Positions 17,544-25,972 of a DNA stretch of 64,000 nt are shown here, in pieces. The number at the start of each line of letters is the position of its first letter. Within the stretch, counting starts at the first letter, position 1. The translations under genes and the position numbers were made by a program. This DNA is from Bacteroidota bacterium. Its GTDB lineage: Bacteria > Bacteroidota > Bacteroidia > Chitinophagales > Chitinophagaceae. The notes below the pieces were generated by a model. That model did no database searches and was not told the DNA's origin. It worked only from the letters and a program-made list of their open reading frames with translations. The stretch is taken from contig JAFAGI010000012.1 of the NCBI GenBank assembly GCA_023422835.1, forward strand, positions 186,001 to 250,000. The letters run 5' to 3'.

Positions 17544-18299
17544 ATGCAAAAAATGCTGTTTATTTTATGTTCCGCTATTTGCCTTTCAGCTTTTACACCT
17601 ACTATATCATATGCAAATAACGGGCCAAAAATAAAATTAGGTAAAAAGAAAATAGAAAGTTCTAAAAAAACGGTCTTTAAAAAACAAAATACCCAGCTGT
17701 CCTTATCTAAAACCAACTCTAAACTGGTAGCATTAACCAAAGACCTTCCATTTAAACCTACTGCAAAGGAAATAGTAAAAAAAGATATTGAGAGAAAAGA
17801 TAAGCTGGTGATCAAAGAAAGTCTTGAAGAATATGAAAAACTTGAAGACAACAGGTCAATGCTGAATAATTTTACTACACTTCAGGCGAAATACGCTTCC
17901 AGGTTGAATATAGTTGTAGATTCAGAAAAATTACTTTCAGACCTTACACTTTTAAAAGAGATTGATTTCTGGTACGGCACCCCCTACAGGATGGGCGGCA
18001 CTACCAAAAGAGGTGTTGACTGTTCAGCTTTTTCCAAAGCAGTAGTGAACGAAGTCTACAAATTAGATCTTCCGCGCACAGCGAGAGAACAATATGAATC
18101 TGTAGATAAAATATCAAGAAAAGACCTCGTGCAGGGTGATCTTGTTTTCTTCAACACAAGCGGCGGTGTTTCTCATGTAGGCATATATTTGGGTAACAAT
18201 AAATTTATCCACTCTTCTTCGAGCAAAGGCGTTACCATCAGCGATTTGGATGAAACATATTGGGCCAACAGGTATATTGGCGCCGGAAAGCTTTTTTAA
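17544..18299 (+). CDS. Secreted NlpC/P60 cysteine peptidase
   Basis: This 251-aa protein probably cleaves peptide bonds in peptidoglycan stems. It has a signal peptide (cleavage after about residue 24), then a Lys-rich, poorly conserved linker to about residue 125, and a C-terminal NlpC/P60 domain. The catalytic cysteine is in TKRGVDCSAFSKAV (about Cys157), the histidine in GVSHVGIYLGNN (about His205), and a third polar residue in KFIHSSSSKG (about His219). The positively charged linker may hold the enzyme against the anionic wall or outer membrane. It is monocistronic and ends in a clear terminator. Confidence 0.88.
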   Translation: MQKMLFILCSAICLSAFTPTISYANNGPKIKLGKKKIESSKKTVFKKQNTQLSLSKTNSKLVALTKDLPFKPTAKEIVKKDIERKDKLVIKESLEEYEKLEDNRSMLNNFTTLQAKYASRLNIVVDSEKLLSDLTLLKEIDFWYGTPYRMGGTTKRGVDCSAFSKAVVNEVYKLDLPRTAREQYESVDKISRKDLVQGDLVFFNTSGGVSHVGIYLGNNKFIHSSSSKGVTISDLDETYWANRYIGAGKLF

Positions 18300-18342
18300 A
18301 CCAGGACATTATAGTTGTTTTTTAGTTAAGTTATACTCCCGC

Positions 18343-18366
18343 AAAGGCTCCTAAAGAGCCTTTTTT
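18343..18366 (+). terminator. Intrinsic terminator after NlpC/P60 gene
   Basis: AAAGGCTC (18343-18350) pairs with GAGCCTTT (18356-18363) around the 5-nt loop CTAAA, followed by T residues to 18366. It is 44 bp beyond the stop codon. Confidence 0.85.
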
Positions 18367-18551
18367 AATTGCTATAGGTTTATATTTTGTAGCGATTTTG
18401 TGACAATAGGGCAGGCATGAGAGTTTTGACCACGCCACCAGATGAAAACTACATCCGCGCATCGTGCTATTTTATAAATAAACGGGATCAACTGTGTTTT
18501 AAGCAGCGGCAACATATTGTTTGTCTTGGCCACGGCCGGACATCACGATCT

Positions 18552-19691
18552 TTACATCCTTATTTTAAGCCGCTGCACCATCTCCTGCTTCCAGGAAGTA
18601 AAATCCCCTGCAATAATGTGCCCGCGCGCCTCTTTTACGAGCCATAGGTAGAAAGAAAGATTATGCAGGCTGGCCAATTGCCCGGCCAGCAATTCACCTG
18701 AAACAAACAGATGCCGCAAGTATGCTTTGGAGTAATAATTACTGATCTCGTTTTCAAACCCGGCATCTATAGGTGAGAAATCATTTGCCCACTTTTTATT
18801 CTTCATATTCATGACGCCCTGAGTAGTAAACAGCATGCCGTTGCGTGCATTGCGGGTAGGCATTACACAATCAAACATATCCACTCCCAAAGAAATTCCC
18901 TCGAGGATATTCCAAGGTGTGCCCACACCCATCAGGTAGCGGGGCTTATCCGCTGGCAGGTATTCACAGCTCAGCGCTGTAAATTCATACATCTCCTCCT
19001 CAGTCTCGCCCACACTCAAGCCTCCTATGGCGTTTCCTGTGGCATTTTTAGAGGCAATATATTGTGCTGATGCTATGCGCAGGTCTTTAAACGTACTTCC
19101 CTGCACTATGGGGAAAAGGTTCTGGGTATGGCCATAGCGGCCTTCGGTTTCTCCAAGCCTGGCAAGGCAGCGGTCTAGCCAGCGATGTGTAAGCTCCATG
19201 CTTTTCCTGGCATACACGTACTCGCAGCCTGCATGCGGGCACTCATCAAAAGCCATGATGATATCTGCGCCAATGCTGCGTTGTATATCCATTACCTTTT
19301 CAGGGGAAAACAGATGCCTGCTGCCGTCAATATGCGACTGGAAGTAAACTCCCTCCTCTTTGATCTTGCGCGTGCCTGCCAGGGAAAACACCTGGTAGCC
19401 GCCGCTGTCTGTAAGTATGGGCTTCTGCCAACCGTTGAATTTATGCAGACCCCCTGCCTGCTCAAGTACTTCAATACCCGGCCGCAGGTAAAGGTGGTAT
19501 GTATTGCCTAAGATGATCTGAGCCTGCACAATGTTTGTGAGCTGTTGCTGATTTACTGCTTTTACACTCCCAACAGTACCCACCGGCATAAAAATGGGTG
19601 TAAGGATTTCACCATGATCTGTGGTAATCTTTCCGGCGCGGGCTCTTGACAACGTGTCTGTATGCTGAAGATCGAAATTTAGTTTTGCCAT
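18552..19691 (-). CDS. tgt: tRNA-guanine (queuine) transglycosylase
   Basis: Tgt exchanges guanine 34 of GUN-anticodon tRNAs for the queuosine precursor preQ1. Motifs: FMPVGTVGSVKAV near the N-terminus, ILGNTYHLYLRPG, the active-site Asp in LTDSGGYQVFSL, FDECPHAGC, IGGLSVGE, and the second catalytic Asp in SLGVDMFDCVMPTRNARNG. The zinc-binding CxCxxC cysteines are missing: the segment reads FSPIDAGFENEISNYYSKAYLRHLF. I recall the same loss in other Bacteroidota Tgt proteins, so this is probably a clade trait. I start at MAKLNFDL (ATG 19689-19691); the frame stays open eight codons upstream. Confidence 0.95.
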   Translation of the reverse strand: MAKLNFDLQHTDTLSRARAGKITTDHGEILTPIFMPVGTVGSVKAVNQQQLTNIVQAQIILGNTYHLYLRPGIEVLEQAGGLHKFNGWQKPILTDSGGYQVFSLAGTRKIKEEGVYFQSHIDGSRHLFSPEKVMDIQRSIGADIIMAFDECPHAGCEYVYARKSMELTHRWLDRCLARLGETEGRYGHTQNLFPIVQGSTFKDLRIASAQYIASKNATGNAIGGLSVGETEEEMYEFTALSCEYLPADKPRYLMGVGTPWNILEGISLGVDMFDCVMPTRNARNGMLFTTQGVMNMKNKKWANDFSPIDAGFENEISNYYSKAYLRHLFVSGELLAGQLASLHNLSFYLWLVKEARGHIIAGDFTSWKQEMVQRLKIRM

Positions 19692-19821
19692 AAAATAATT
19701 GAGCAAAAATAGCAATAAAAAAATGAAAGCGTGTTAGAGGCTGTAAGGCCATCATCCATGCATCAATTGTATGCTTTATGATAAAATAAACCTTACGGCC
19801 TGCTAAGACTCAAAAATTTTT

Positions 19822-19829
19822 TACATTTG
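19822..19829 (+). promoter_or_regulatory. Candidate -7 promoter element of clpS-aat
   Basis: TACATTTG matches the Bacteroidota -7 consensus TAnnTTTG exactly and ends 4 bp before the clpS ATG. If used, the mRNA would start at or within a base or two of the start codon, so clpS would be leaderless. I see no TTTG at the usual -33 distance, so this is tentative. Confidence 0.4.
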
Positions 19830-19833
19830 CCTC

Positions 19834-20139
19834 ATGAACAATTACAATGGCGACAAACCGTTACATTGGGAAGAAGAACATTCAGACGTACTTACAGACA
19901 AAGTTGATAAATTTCAGCTGATCGTTTGGAATGACGATGTGAATACTTTTGATTGGGTAATACAAACGCTTATAGAGGTCTGCCACCACGAGCCGGAGCA
20001 GGCCGAACAATGCACCCTGCTTATACATTTCAAAGGTAAGTGTGTGGTAAAGACGGGAGAATACGATACGCTTAAATCCATGAAAAACGAGATCATTGAG
20101 CGCGGCATAAACGCTACCATAGAAGCTCACGATGACTGA
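19834..20139 (+). CDS. clpS: ATP-dependent Clp protease adaptor ClpS
   Basis: ClpS binds proteins bearing destabilising N-terminal residues and hands them to ClpAP (or ClpCP) for degradation. At 101 aa it has the usual flexible N-terminal tail (about 1-25) and core fold. VWNDDVNTFDWVIQTLIEVC contains the conserved Asn-Asp-x-x-Thr-x-x-x-Val pattern that forms the N-degron pocket, and a second conserved stretch KGKCVVKTGEYDTLKS follows. Its stop codon overlaps the aat start codon (TGATG), so the adaptor and the enzyme that creates N-degrons are translationally coupled. Confidence 0.93.
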   Translation: MNNYNGDKPLHWEEEHSDVLTDKVDKFQLIVWNDDVNTFDWVIQTLIEVCHHEPEQAEQCTLLIHFKGKCVVKTGEYDTLKSMKNEIIERGINATIEAHDD

Positions 20140-20792
20140 TGCCGCTGCATATATTAAATGAAAAACTGTGGTTTCCTCCCGTTGAAGATGCTGTTGCCGA
20201 CGGCCTTCTGGCAATAGGAGGAGATATTTCTTTCGACCGTTTACTGCTTGCTTACCGAAATGGAATTTTCCCGTGGTACGATGATGATGTACCGCTTTGG
20301 TGGAGCCCCGACCCCAGGTTTGTACTATTCCCGGCTGAACTGAGAGTAAGTAAAAGCATGCAAAGAACCCTGAGCAACGACAGCTTTGAATTCCGCATGA
20401 ACACAGCGTTTGAAGACGTGATGCGTAACTGCAAAAGTATTCCGAGAAAGATGCAGCAGGGTACCTGGATCAATGAAACGCTCATACATCATTATGTGCA
20501 ATTACATAAAGCAGGCTATGCCTTAAGCGCAGAAGCCTGGCATCGGGGCACACTTGCGGGTGGCCTGTATGCAGTAAAGCTAGGCAATGTACTTTTTGGA
20601 GAAAGCATGTTCAGTAAAGAAAGCAATGCCAGCAAATTTGCATTCATTTGCCTGGTGCAAAAATTGCAAAAGGAGGGCTTAAAGCTTATTGACTGCCAGG
20701 TTTATACACAGCACCTGGAAAGCCTGGGGGCCAGGATGATAGACAGAAAAGAGTTTATGCAGATACTACACGCTGAAATTCAAGACTACTAA
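20139..20792 (+). CDS. aat: Leucyl/phenylalanyl-tRNA-protein transferase
   Basis: Aat attaches Leu or Phe from charged tRNA to the N-terminus of proteins that begin with Lys or Arg, marking them for ClpS and Clp degradation. The 217-aa length is standard. Conserved segments are WFPPVEDAVADGLLAIGGD, YRNGIFPWYDDD, the signature WWSPDPRFVLFP near 49-60, TWINETLIHHYVQLH, GGLYAVKLGNVLFGESMFS and the C-terminal DCQVYTQHLESLGA. The ATG overlaps the clpS stop, forming a compact N-degron operon. Confidence 0.95.
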   Translation: MPLHILNEKLWFPPVEDAVADGLLAIGGDISFDRLLLAYRNGIFPWYDDDVPLWWSPDPRFVLFPAELRVSKSMQRTLSNDSFEFRMNTAFEDVMRNCKSIPRKMQQGTWINETLIHHYVQLHKAGYALSAEAWHRGTLAGGLYAVKLGNVLFGESMFSKESNASKFAFICLVQKLQKEGLKLIDCQVYTQHLESLGARMIDRKEFMQILHAEIQDY

Positions 20793-20870
20793 ATCTGGCA
20801 GGCATTATGCCATCTCAGTATTTTACCCGGCTTTAATATTGATTTTGCTTATAAACATCTGTAAAACAAC

Positions 20871-21254
20871 CTATTTAGTCTGTAACTTGGGTAAGGTACA
20901 CATTACCAGCATGCCGCCTGCCAATACCAGCAATAGATAAATACCGGCTTTTTTTGCAGGGCATTCACCGCCAAAGCATGTAGTTACCACAAAAAAATTT
21001 CTTATGGCCCACGCCATGTTCAGCGCACAAATAAACAGATTAACGCGCTTAGCCCAAAGCTTCGGTACAAGAAATAAAGCGATTGCAATCACAGAAAAAA
21101 ATATATTCATAAATGCCGGCTTGCCGAAATTAGTGCCTGTGGTATGCATACCGGTGATTGTAGCATCTATAGAAGCTATATGTACCCATGGAATAAAAGA
21201 GACAGCAATAAGAACCAAGGCCAGCGCCACGCCTGATATTTGAGAATATTTCAT
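20871..21254 (-). CDS. Four-helix membrane protein, function unknown
   Basis: I do not recognise a named family. Starting at MKYSQISG (ATG 21252-21254) the product is 127 aa with four predicted transmembrane helices: about 8-25 (ALALVLIAVSFIPWVHI), 50-67 (FMNIFFSVIAIALFLVP), 72-91 (NLFICALNMAWAIRNFFVV) and 105-123 (IYLLLVLAGGMLVMCTL). A loop between helices 3 and 4 has two cysteines (CFGGEC). An upstream in-frame ATG at 21329 would add 25 residues and overlap the divergent promoter region, so I prefer the shorter form. Confidence 0.6.
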   Translation of the reverse strand: MKYSQISGVALALVLIAVSFIPWVHIASIDATITGMHTTGTNFGKPAFMNIFFSVIAIALFLVPKLWAKRVNLFICALNMAWAIRNFFVVTTCFGGECPAKKAGIYLLLVLAGGMLVMCTLPKLQTK

Positions 21255-21338
21255 TTGATCTATCTTTTCTGGTGAACAAAAGTAAGAATAAAAATGCTCT
21301 CGAAAATTTTCAATAAGTTTGCCTAACACAGATGCACA

Positions 21339-22130
21339 ATGATAAAATTAATTGTAACAGATATAGACGGCACCCTCCTTGACAATGACAAAAACCTTCC
21401 GCAGGACTTTTGGCACACAGAAGAAAAACTTTCAGCAAAAAACATATTGTTTGCCGCAGCAAGCGGGCGACAGTATTACAACCTGCTGGAATTGTTTGGC
21501 CCCATCAGTGAACGGTGCATATTTATTGCTGAAAATGGCGCTATGGTCATGTTTCGCGGAGAATGCCTGAGTATTACTACAATTACAAAAGAACATGCCA
21601 ACGATGTTATAAAACTGGCAAGAACCATAAAGGATACAGACATAATTTTATGTGGCATTAAAAGCGCCTACTACGAAAATAACAGCGAACAACTGTTGAA
21701 GTATGCATCTAATTATTATAAAAAAATAACTTACGCTGAAGACTTGACAAAAGTAGAAGATAAGTTTTTAAAAATTGCCATATGCGATTATTCAGGCCCG
21801 AGAACCAACAGCTACCCGCTGTTCAATCAAATGGCGACATGTTTAAAAGTGGTTGTTTCAGGCAGGAGATGGATAGACATAATGAACCTGAACACCAACA
21901 AAGGTGCAGCAGTAAGGCAGATCCAGAAAAAGTTCGGCATTACTGCTGATGAGACTATGGTTTTTGGAGATTTCCTCAACGACCTGGAAATGATGCAGGC
22001 AGGTACCCACAGCTATGCTATGCTGAATGCCGAAGCGGAAATTAAAGCCGCATCGAAATACATTACACAATATTCAAATAATGATAACGGGGTTGTAAAA
22101 ACTATCCGAAGCATTATATTGAATGAATAG
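21339..22130 (+). CDS. HAD-superfamily phosphatase, Cof/IIB type
   Basis: This 263-aa protein is a Cof-type haloacid dehalogenase-like phosphatase. The nucleophile motif is VTDIDGTLLDN at residues 6-16, with Asp8 attacking phosphate. Motif II is in FAAASGRQYYN (Ser41), and motifs III/IV are in NKGAAVRQI and MVFGDFLNDLEMM. The type IIB cap lies between residues about 85 and 185. Such enzymes act on small phosphorylated metabolites (sugar phosphates, FMN, PLP), so the substrate is unknown. TAAGTTTG at 21314-21321 matches the -7 promoter consensus. Confidence 0.9.
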   Translation: MIKLIVTDIDGTLLDNDKNLPQDFWHTEEKLSAKNILFAAASGRQYYNLLELFGPISERCIFIAENGAMVMFRGECLSITTITKEHANDVIKLARTIKDTDIILCGIKSAYYENNSEQLLKYASNYYKKITYAEDLTKVEDKFLKIAICDYSGPRTNSYPLFNQMATCLKVVVSGRRWIDIMNLNTNKGAAVRQIQKKFGITADETMVFGDFLNDLEMMQAGTHSYAMLNAEAEIKAASKYITQYSNNDNGVVKTIRSIILNE

Positions 22131-22468
22131 TAGTTATTAATGCAGGTTCATCTGTGCAAGTGTAATTTTTTTTGCTGTAAAAAAACGGCTTCAAATTGCC
22201 ATATCTCTATCTTAAACACTTGCCTTATTTATTAAAAGCACTTCTCATAATTTTCCTGCCAGGGTACTATTATTTACAACGATTACATCATCGTGTTTTA
22301 ACACCATATTTATAATATATTTATAAATACATATAGTAGCCACACACTAACCTGTTGCTTATCAATTTATTACTACCAAAATAATATTATGTTAAATTTT
22401 AGCATATTATTATTATTCCTATTTCATTTTAACAACTGTTATATATTTATGTAAACAATCATTTAACT
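22131..22468. other. AT-rich gene-free stretch
   Basis: These 338 bp are very AT-rich, with runs of A and T and several short TTTATAAATA-like palindromes. No ORF, RNA gene or clear terminator was recognised. It probably carries the promoter of the hydrolase gene at 22469. Confidence 0.3.
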
Positions 22469-23416
22469 ATGATAAAGTTTACAGCTTTTAATTTGTATAC
22501 TGCAATGAATAGGACTGTAACAATCAGAAGATGCTTATCATTGATTATGCACCGGTATGTGCGGTATATGTTTATATTGTATTCAACCGCAATTTCGTGC
22601 AACAAAACGAGCTTGTCATATGAAACTCAACGCCTGAAATCGCAGATAAAACAAAATGTACAATACGGCGCAGACGGTAAGCAGGCCATGGATATATACT
22701 TGCCCGAAAAACGCAGCAAAAAGGCTACGAAAGTGCTATTCCTGATACACGGTGGCTCATGGATTTCAGGCGATAAAGACGATTTTAGCTGGCAGATAGA
22801 TGCCATTAAAGAAAAACTGAAAGGATGGGCTATCGTGAACGTTAATTACCGGCTTGCTATGCTGGATAAAAATCCTTTTCCCACCCAGGAGAATGATGTG
22901 AAAGCTGCAGCCACCTACGTTTATGAACGCCGGCAGGAGCTGGAGGTATCTACTGATTGGGTTTTTGTAGGTCTAAGTGCAGGCGCCCAACTGGCAATGC
23001 TCCAGGGTTTTAAATACAATACACCGGTAAAGCCCAAAGCCGTGGTGAACTATTTTGGCCCTTGTGATCTGGAAGCGCTCTACAATTATTCTCAAAATGA
23101 TTTTATTGCAACTATGACCTATAGTTACCTGCTGAACGGCAGCCCGGCACGCAGCCCGAAACTATATAAGGAAAGCAGCCCTATAAACTTTATAAACCCT
23201 GAAACGCCGCCTACGCTAACTTTGTACGGCAGTGAAGATACAGCAGTTTCCCGCACGCAGCATACTATGCTGCACAATAAATTAAACGCTGTAGGTGTAC
23301 CCAATAAGGTGATAGAATACGAAAATGAGACACATGAATTTACCCAGGCAGCCTTTATAAAATCCTGCGAAGATGTTGCAGCATTTTTAGGTGACCATAT
23401 AAACATGGAGATCTAA
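22469..23416 (+). CDS. Secreted alpha/beta hydrolase (esterase-like)
   Basis: This alpha/beta-hydrolase is of the carboxylesterase/BD-FAE type. Active-site features are the oxyanion motif LIHGGSWISGDKDDF (the HGG motif), the nucleophile in FVGLSAGAQLAML (GxSxG), an acid in LYGSEDTAVSRTQ and the histidine in NETHEFTQAAF. The 315-aa frame starts at 22469. An internal ATG at 22547 gives MHRYVRYMFILYSTAISC, which looks like a lipoprotein signal with lipidated Cys18, so the real start may be there and the enzyme outer-membrane or periplasmic. The substrate is unknown, probably a short acyl ester. Confidence 0.8.
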   Translation: MIKFTAFNLYTAMNRTVTIRRCLSLIMHRYVRYMFILYSTAISCNKTSLSYETQRLKSQIKQNVQYGADGKQAMDIYLPEKRSKKATKVLFLIHGGSWISGDKDDFSWQIDAIKEKLKGWAIVNVNYRLAMLDKNPFPTQENDVKAAATYVYERRQELEVSTDWVFVGLSAGAQLAMLQGFKYNTPVKPKAVVNYFGPCDLEALYNYSQNDFIATMTYSYLLNGSPARSPKLYKESSPINFINPETPPTLTLYGSEDTAVSRTQHTMLHNKLNAVGVPNKVIEYENETHEFTQAAFIKSCEDVAAFLGDHINMEI

Positions 23417-25860
23417 ACGGGGTCTACATTGGGCAATATAACTACGCTGCGGTATCGCTTGCTTGTTTGCAGTATAATGATCTGCTGGGCAATCAGGGTT
23501 TTGCAATAGTTGATCTGCCTGTTATCTTTCGGCAACTTGATCAGTATTTCATAAAGGTATTGATTGCGGATACGTGCTATCACGGGCTCAGCAGGGCCTA
23601 TGATCCTGAATTTCCCTTGCTGCCTGATGCCGTTTACCAGGATGTTTGCAGCCTCTTCAGCAATATGTTTTTCTTTGTGTTTAAACACCACCTGGATCAG
23701 CCTGGTGAACGGCGGGTATTCGTAAAGGCGGCGGTTTTCTATTTCAAATTTGTAAAAATCTTTGTAGTCATGCCGACGCACAAAATCAAGCACAGGGTGG
23801 TTGGTTTTAGAAACCTGGATGATCACCAGACCTTTATCGCCTCTGCGCCCCGCCCGGCCGCTCACCTGCTCCATAAGCTGAAAGGCGCGTTCATTTACTC
23901 TGAAATCCGTAAAATTCAGGATACCGTCGGCATCTAAAATGCCTACCAGGTTTACGTGTTCAAAGTCCAGGCCTTTCACAACCATTTGAGTTCCTACCAG
24001 GATGTCAATACGTTTTTGTTCAAACCTCCTGATAAGGGCATCATGGTCATGCTTTCCTTTCACAGAATCATAATCCATGCGTGCTATCTGCACATTGGAA
24101 AAGGTCTCTACCACAGTCTCTTCAATTTTCTCTGTGCCGAAATTCTTTTGTTTAAAATCATGAGAGCCGCATGCCACGCAGGTTTGAACAACGGGGTAAT
24201 CTTTTCCACAGTAGTGGCAGGTTAATTTATTTTTACCTTTGTGATAAGTAAGCGTAACGTCACAATCCGTACAGTGTGGTATCCATCCGCAGGTGTTGCA
24301 GATAAAATACGGAGAGTACCCGCGACGGTTCTGAAATAAGATTACCTGCTTGTGATCTTCCATGGAGCGGTCAACAGCCTGGATAAGCTGTGGAGATAAT
24401 ATATGGCGTTCATTGCTGCCGGGCTGCGGCGGTATTGTCTTTAAGTCTACAAGCTGTATTTCCGGCATCTCCACCTTGCCGAAGCGTTCATTTAACTCTA
24501 CCAGGCCGTATTTATTGTTTTGACAGTTCAGGTAAGTTTCCAGTGATGGTGTGGCGCTGCCTAATAAAACTCTGGCGCCGAATTGAGCAGCGTAGTACAC
24601 CGCTGCATCGCGTGCATGATAGCGTGGCGCCGGCTCCTGCTGTTTGTAAGAGGCATCATGCTCCTCATCTACAATGATGAGTCCCAGGTCTTTGAACGGC
24701 AGGAACAGCGCCGATCTTGCACCTAAAAGAATTTTTACTTCACCTGATTTTATTTTGTTCCAAATCTCTACCCTTTCATTCGCGTTGAACTTAGAATGGT
24801 AAATAGCAATATTACCACCGAAATGTTTTTGCAGGCGGCGAATGATCTGTGCTGTCAGAGCAATCTCGGGAAGCATGTAAAGCGCCTGTTTTCCAAGGTT
24901 CAGCTGTTCTTCCAGTAGCTTGATGTATATCTGTGTTTTTCCGCTGGAAGTAACGCCGTGCAGCAAACACACATTCTTCTCTTCAAAACTGTTTTTAATA
25001 GCCTCCATGGCGGCCTGTTGTGCCACAGACAATTCAAAACCCAGCCGGATATCTGCATGCAGATCAGGCAGGCGGCCGACAGCACGTTTTTCTGCAACCA
25101 GTATTTTTTTTTTGATCAAGGCTTTCAATTGCGGAGTAGTTGCGCCCGATTTTTTAAGCAGCGCAGATTGGATTACCTCTCTCTCAGTACTGCGCAAATG
25201 CAGGTATGCAAGCAACAGTTCCATCTGTCTGGGTGCGCTCTGCCAGTCGTTGAGCAATTGCTCCAAAGCCTCGTCATTGTTGTATTGGGGGTGAAGGGTT
25301 ATGTAAGTTTCCTTCTTTTCTTTATACTTTTGCTTAAGCTCTTCCCAGATAAAACAAACCTTATTTTCAATCAGTTTTTTTATCACCGGATATATATGCA
25401 CGGAATCCAGCAATTGTTGCACTTCCGATAAACGCAGCTCTTTTTTTATAGACAATGCTTCAGCAACAATAAATTCTTCATCGTCCAGGTCCTGGAGTTC
25501 TTCTTCATTGATCTCATCATTCCATATCAAAACGCTTTCGCTCGACAGTTTAAAATTAGCCGGCAAAGCAGCCTGCATTACTTCACCTTCCGTGCATAAA
25601 TAGTATTGAGCTATCCAGTTCCAGAGAGATAACTGATGGCCATACACCAGCGGTTCTTTATCAATAACGCTTAGTATGGGTTTTGGCTGAAATCCTTCAG
25701 GAGGCTCATGAAATAAACGTTTTACAATGCCTGTATATTTTTTGTTACGCAGCGCCACCTCTACACGGATACCGACCTGCATCTCGTCCGTAAACTCCTC
25801 CGGAACAGACCAGGTGTAGTTTCGGGGAAGATATAGCGGTATGATGATTTCTGCAAACAC
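23413..25860 (-). CDS. priA: Primosomal protein N' (PriA helicase)
   Basis: PriA restarts collapsed replication forks by recognising branched DNA and loading the replicative helicase. The 815-aa protein has the 3'-end binding domain (about 1-100), the helicase core with Walker A LLHGVTSSGKTQIYI near 304, DEEH box IIVDEEHDASYKQQ near 400 and GSATPSLETYLN, and the zinc region with four CxxC pairs (CNTCGWIPHC, CDVTLTYHKG, CHYCGKDYPVVQTCVACG). Helicase motifs VGTQMVVKGLDF and QVSGRAGRRG follow. The start codon is GTG (25858-25860). It is convergent with the hydrolase gene, with a 4-bp overlap. Confidence 0.95.
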   Translation of the reverse strand: MFAEIIIPLYLPRNYTWSVPEEFTDEMQVGIRVEVALRNKKYTGIVKRLFHEPPEGFQPKPILSVIDKEPLVYGHQLSLWNWIAQYYLCTEGEVMQAALPANFKLSSESVLIWNDEINEEELQDLDDEEFIVAEALSIKKELRLSEVQQLLDSVHIYPVIKKLIENKVCFIWEELKQKYKEKKETYITLHPQYNNDEALEQLLNDWQSAPRQMELLLAYLHLRSTEREVIQSALLKKSGATTPQLKALIKKKILVAEKRAVGRLPDLHADIRLGFELSVAQQAAMEAIKNSFEEKNVCLLHGVTSSGKTQIYIKLLEEQLNLGKQALYMLPEIALTAQIIRRLQKHFGGNIAIYHSKFNANERVEIWNKIKSGEVKILLGARSALFLPFKDLGLIIVDEEHDASYKQQEPAPRYHARDAAVYYAAQFGARVLLGSATPSLETYLNCQNNKYGLVELNERFGKVEMPEIQLVDLKTIPPQPGSNERHILSPQLIQAVDRSMEDHKQVILFQNRRGYSPYFICNTCGWIPHCTDCDVTLTYHKGKNKLTCHYCGKDYPVVQTCVACGSHDFKQKNFGTEKIEETVVETFSNVQIARMDYDSVKGKHDHDALIRRFEQKRIDILVGTQMVVKGLDFEHVNLVGILDADGILNFTDFRVNERAFQLMEQVSGRAGRRGDKGLVIIQVSKTNHPVLDFVRRHDYKDFYKFEIENRRLYEYPPFTRLIQVVFKHKEKHIAEEAANILVNGIRQQGKFRIIGPAEPVIARIRNQYLYEILIKLPKDNRQINYCKTLIAQQIIILQTSKRYRSVVILPNVDPV

Positions 25861-25938
25861 GAAGCAATTGGTGATTTACGGTGAATTGATGTTGAAAGTT
25901 AATGATCTTTATTTTAATTTGAACTCTTTAATATGGAG

Positions 25939-25970
25939 TTTGTAATTTGTAATCTGTAATTTGTAATCAA
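25939..25970. repeat. Short degenerate tandem repeat
   Basis: A TTTGTAATCTG-like unit is repeated about three times: TTTGTAATTTGTAATC (25940s), then CTGTAATTTGTAATC. It lies in the spacer between the priA start and the PNGase gene stop. It is low complexity and may be chance. Confidence 0.4.
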
Positions 25971-25972
25971 AT

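Noticed and set aside
18417..18647. 76-codon plus-strand ORF between NlpC/P60 and tgt
   Set aside because: Its second half is antisense to tgt, and it has no family features.
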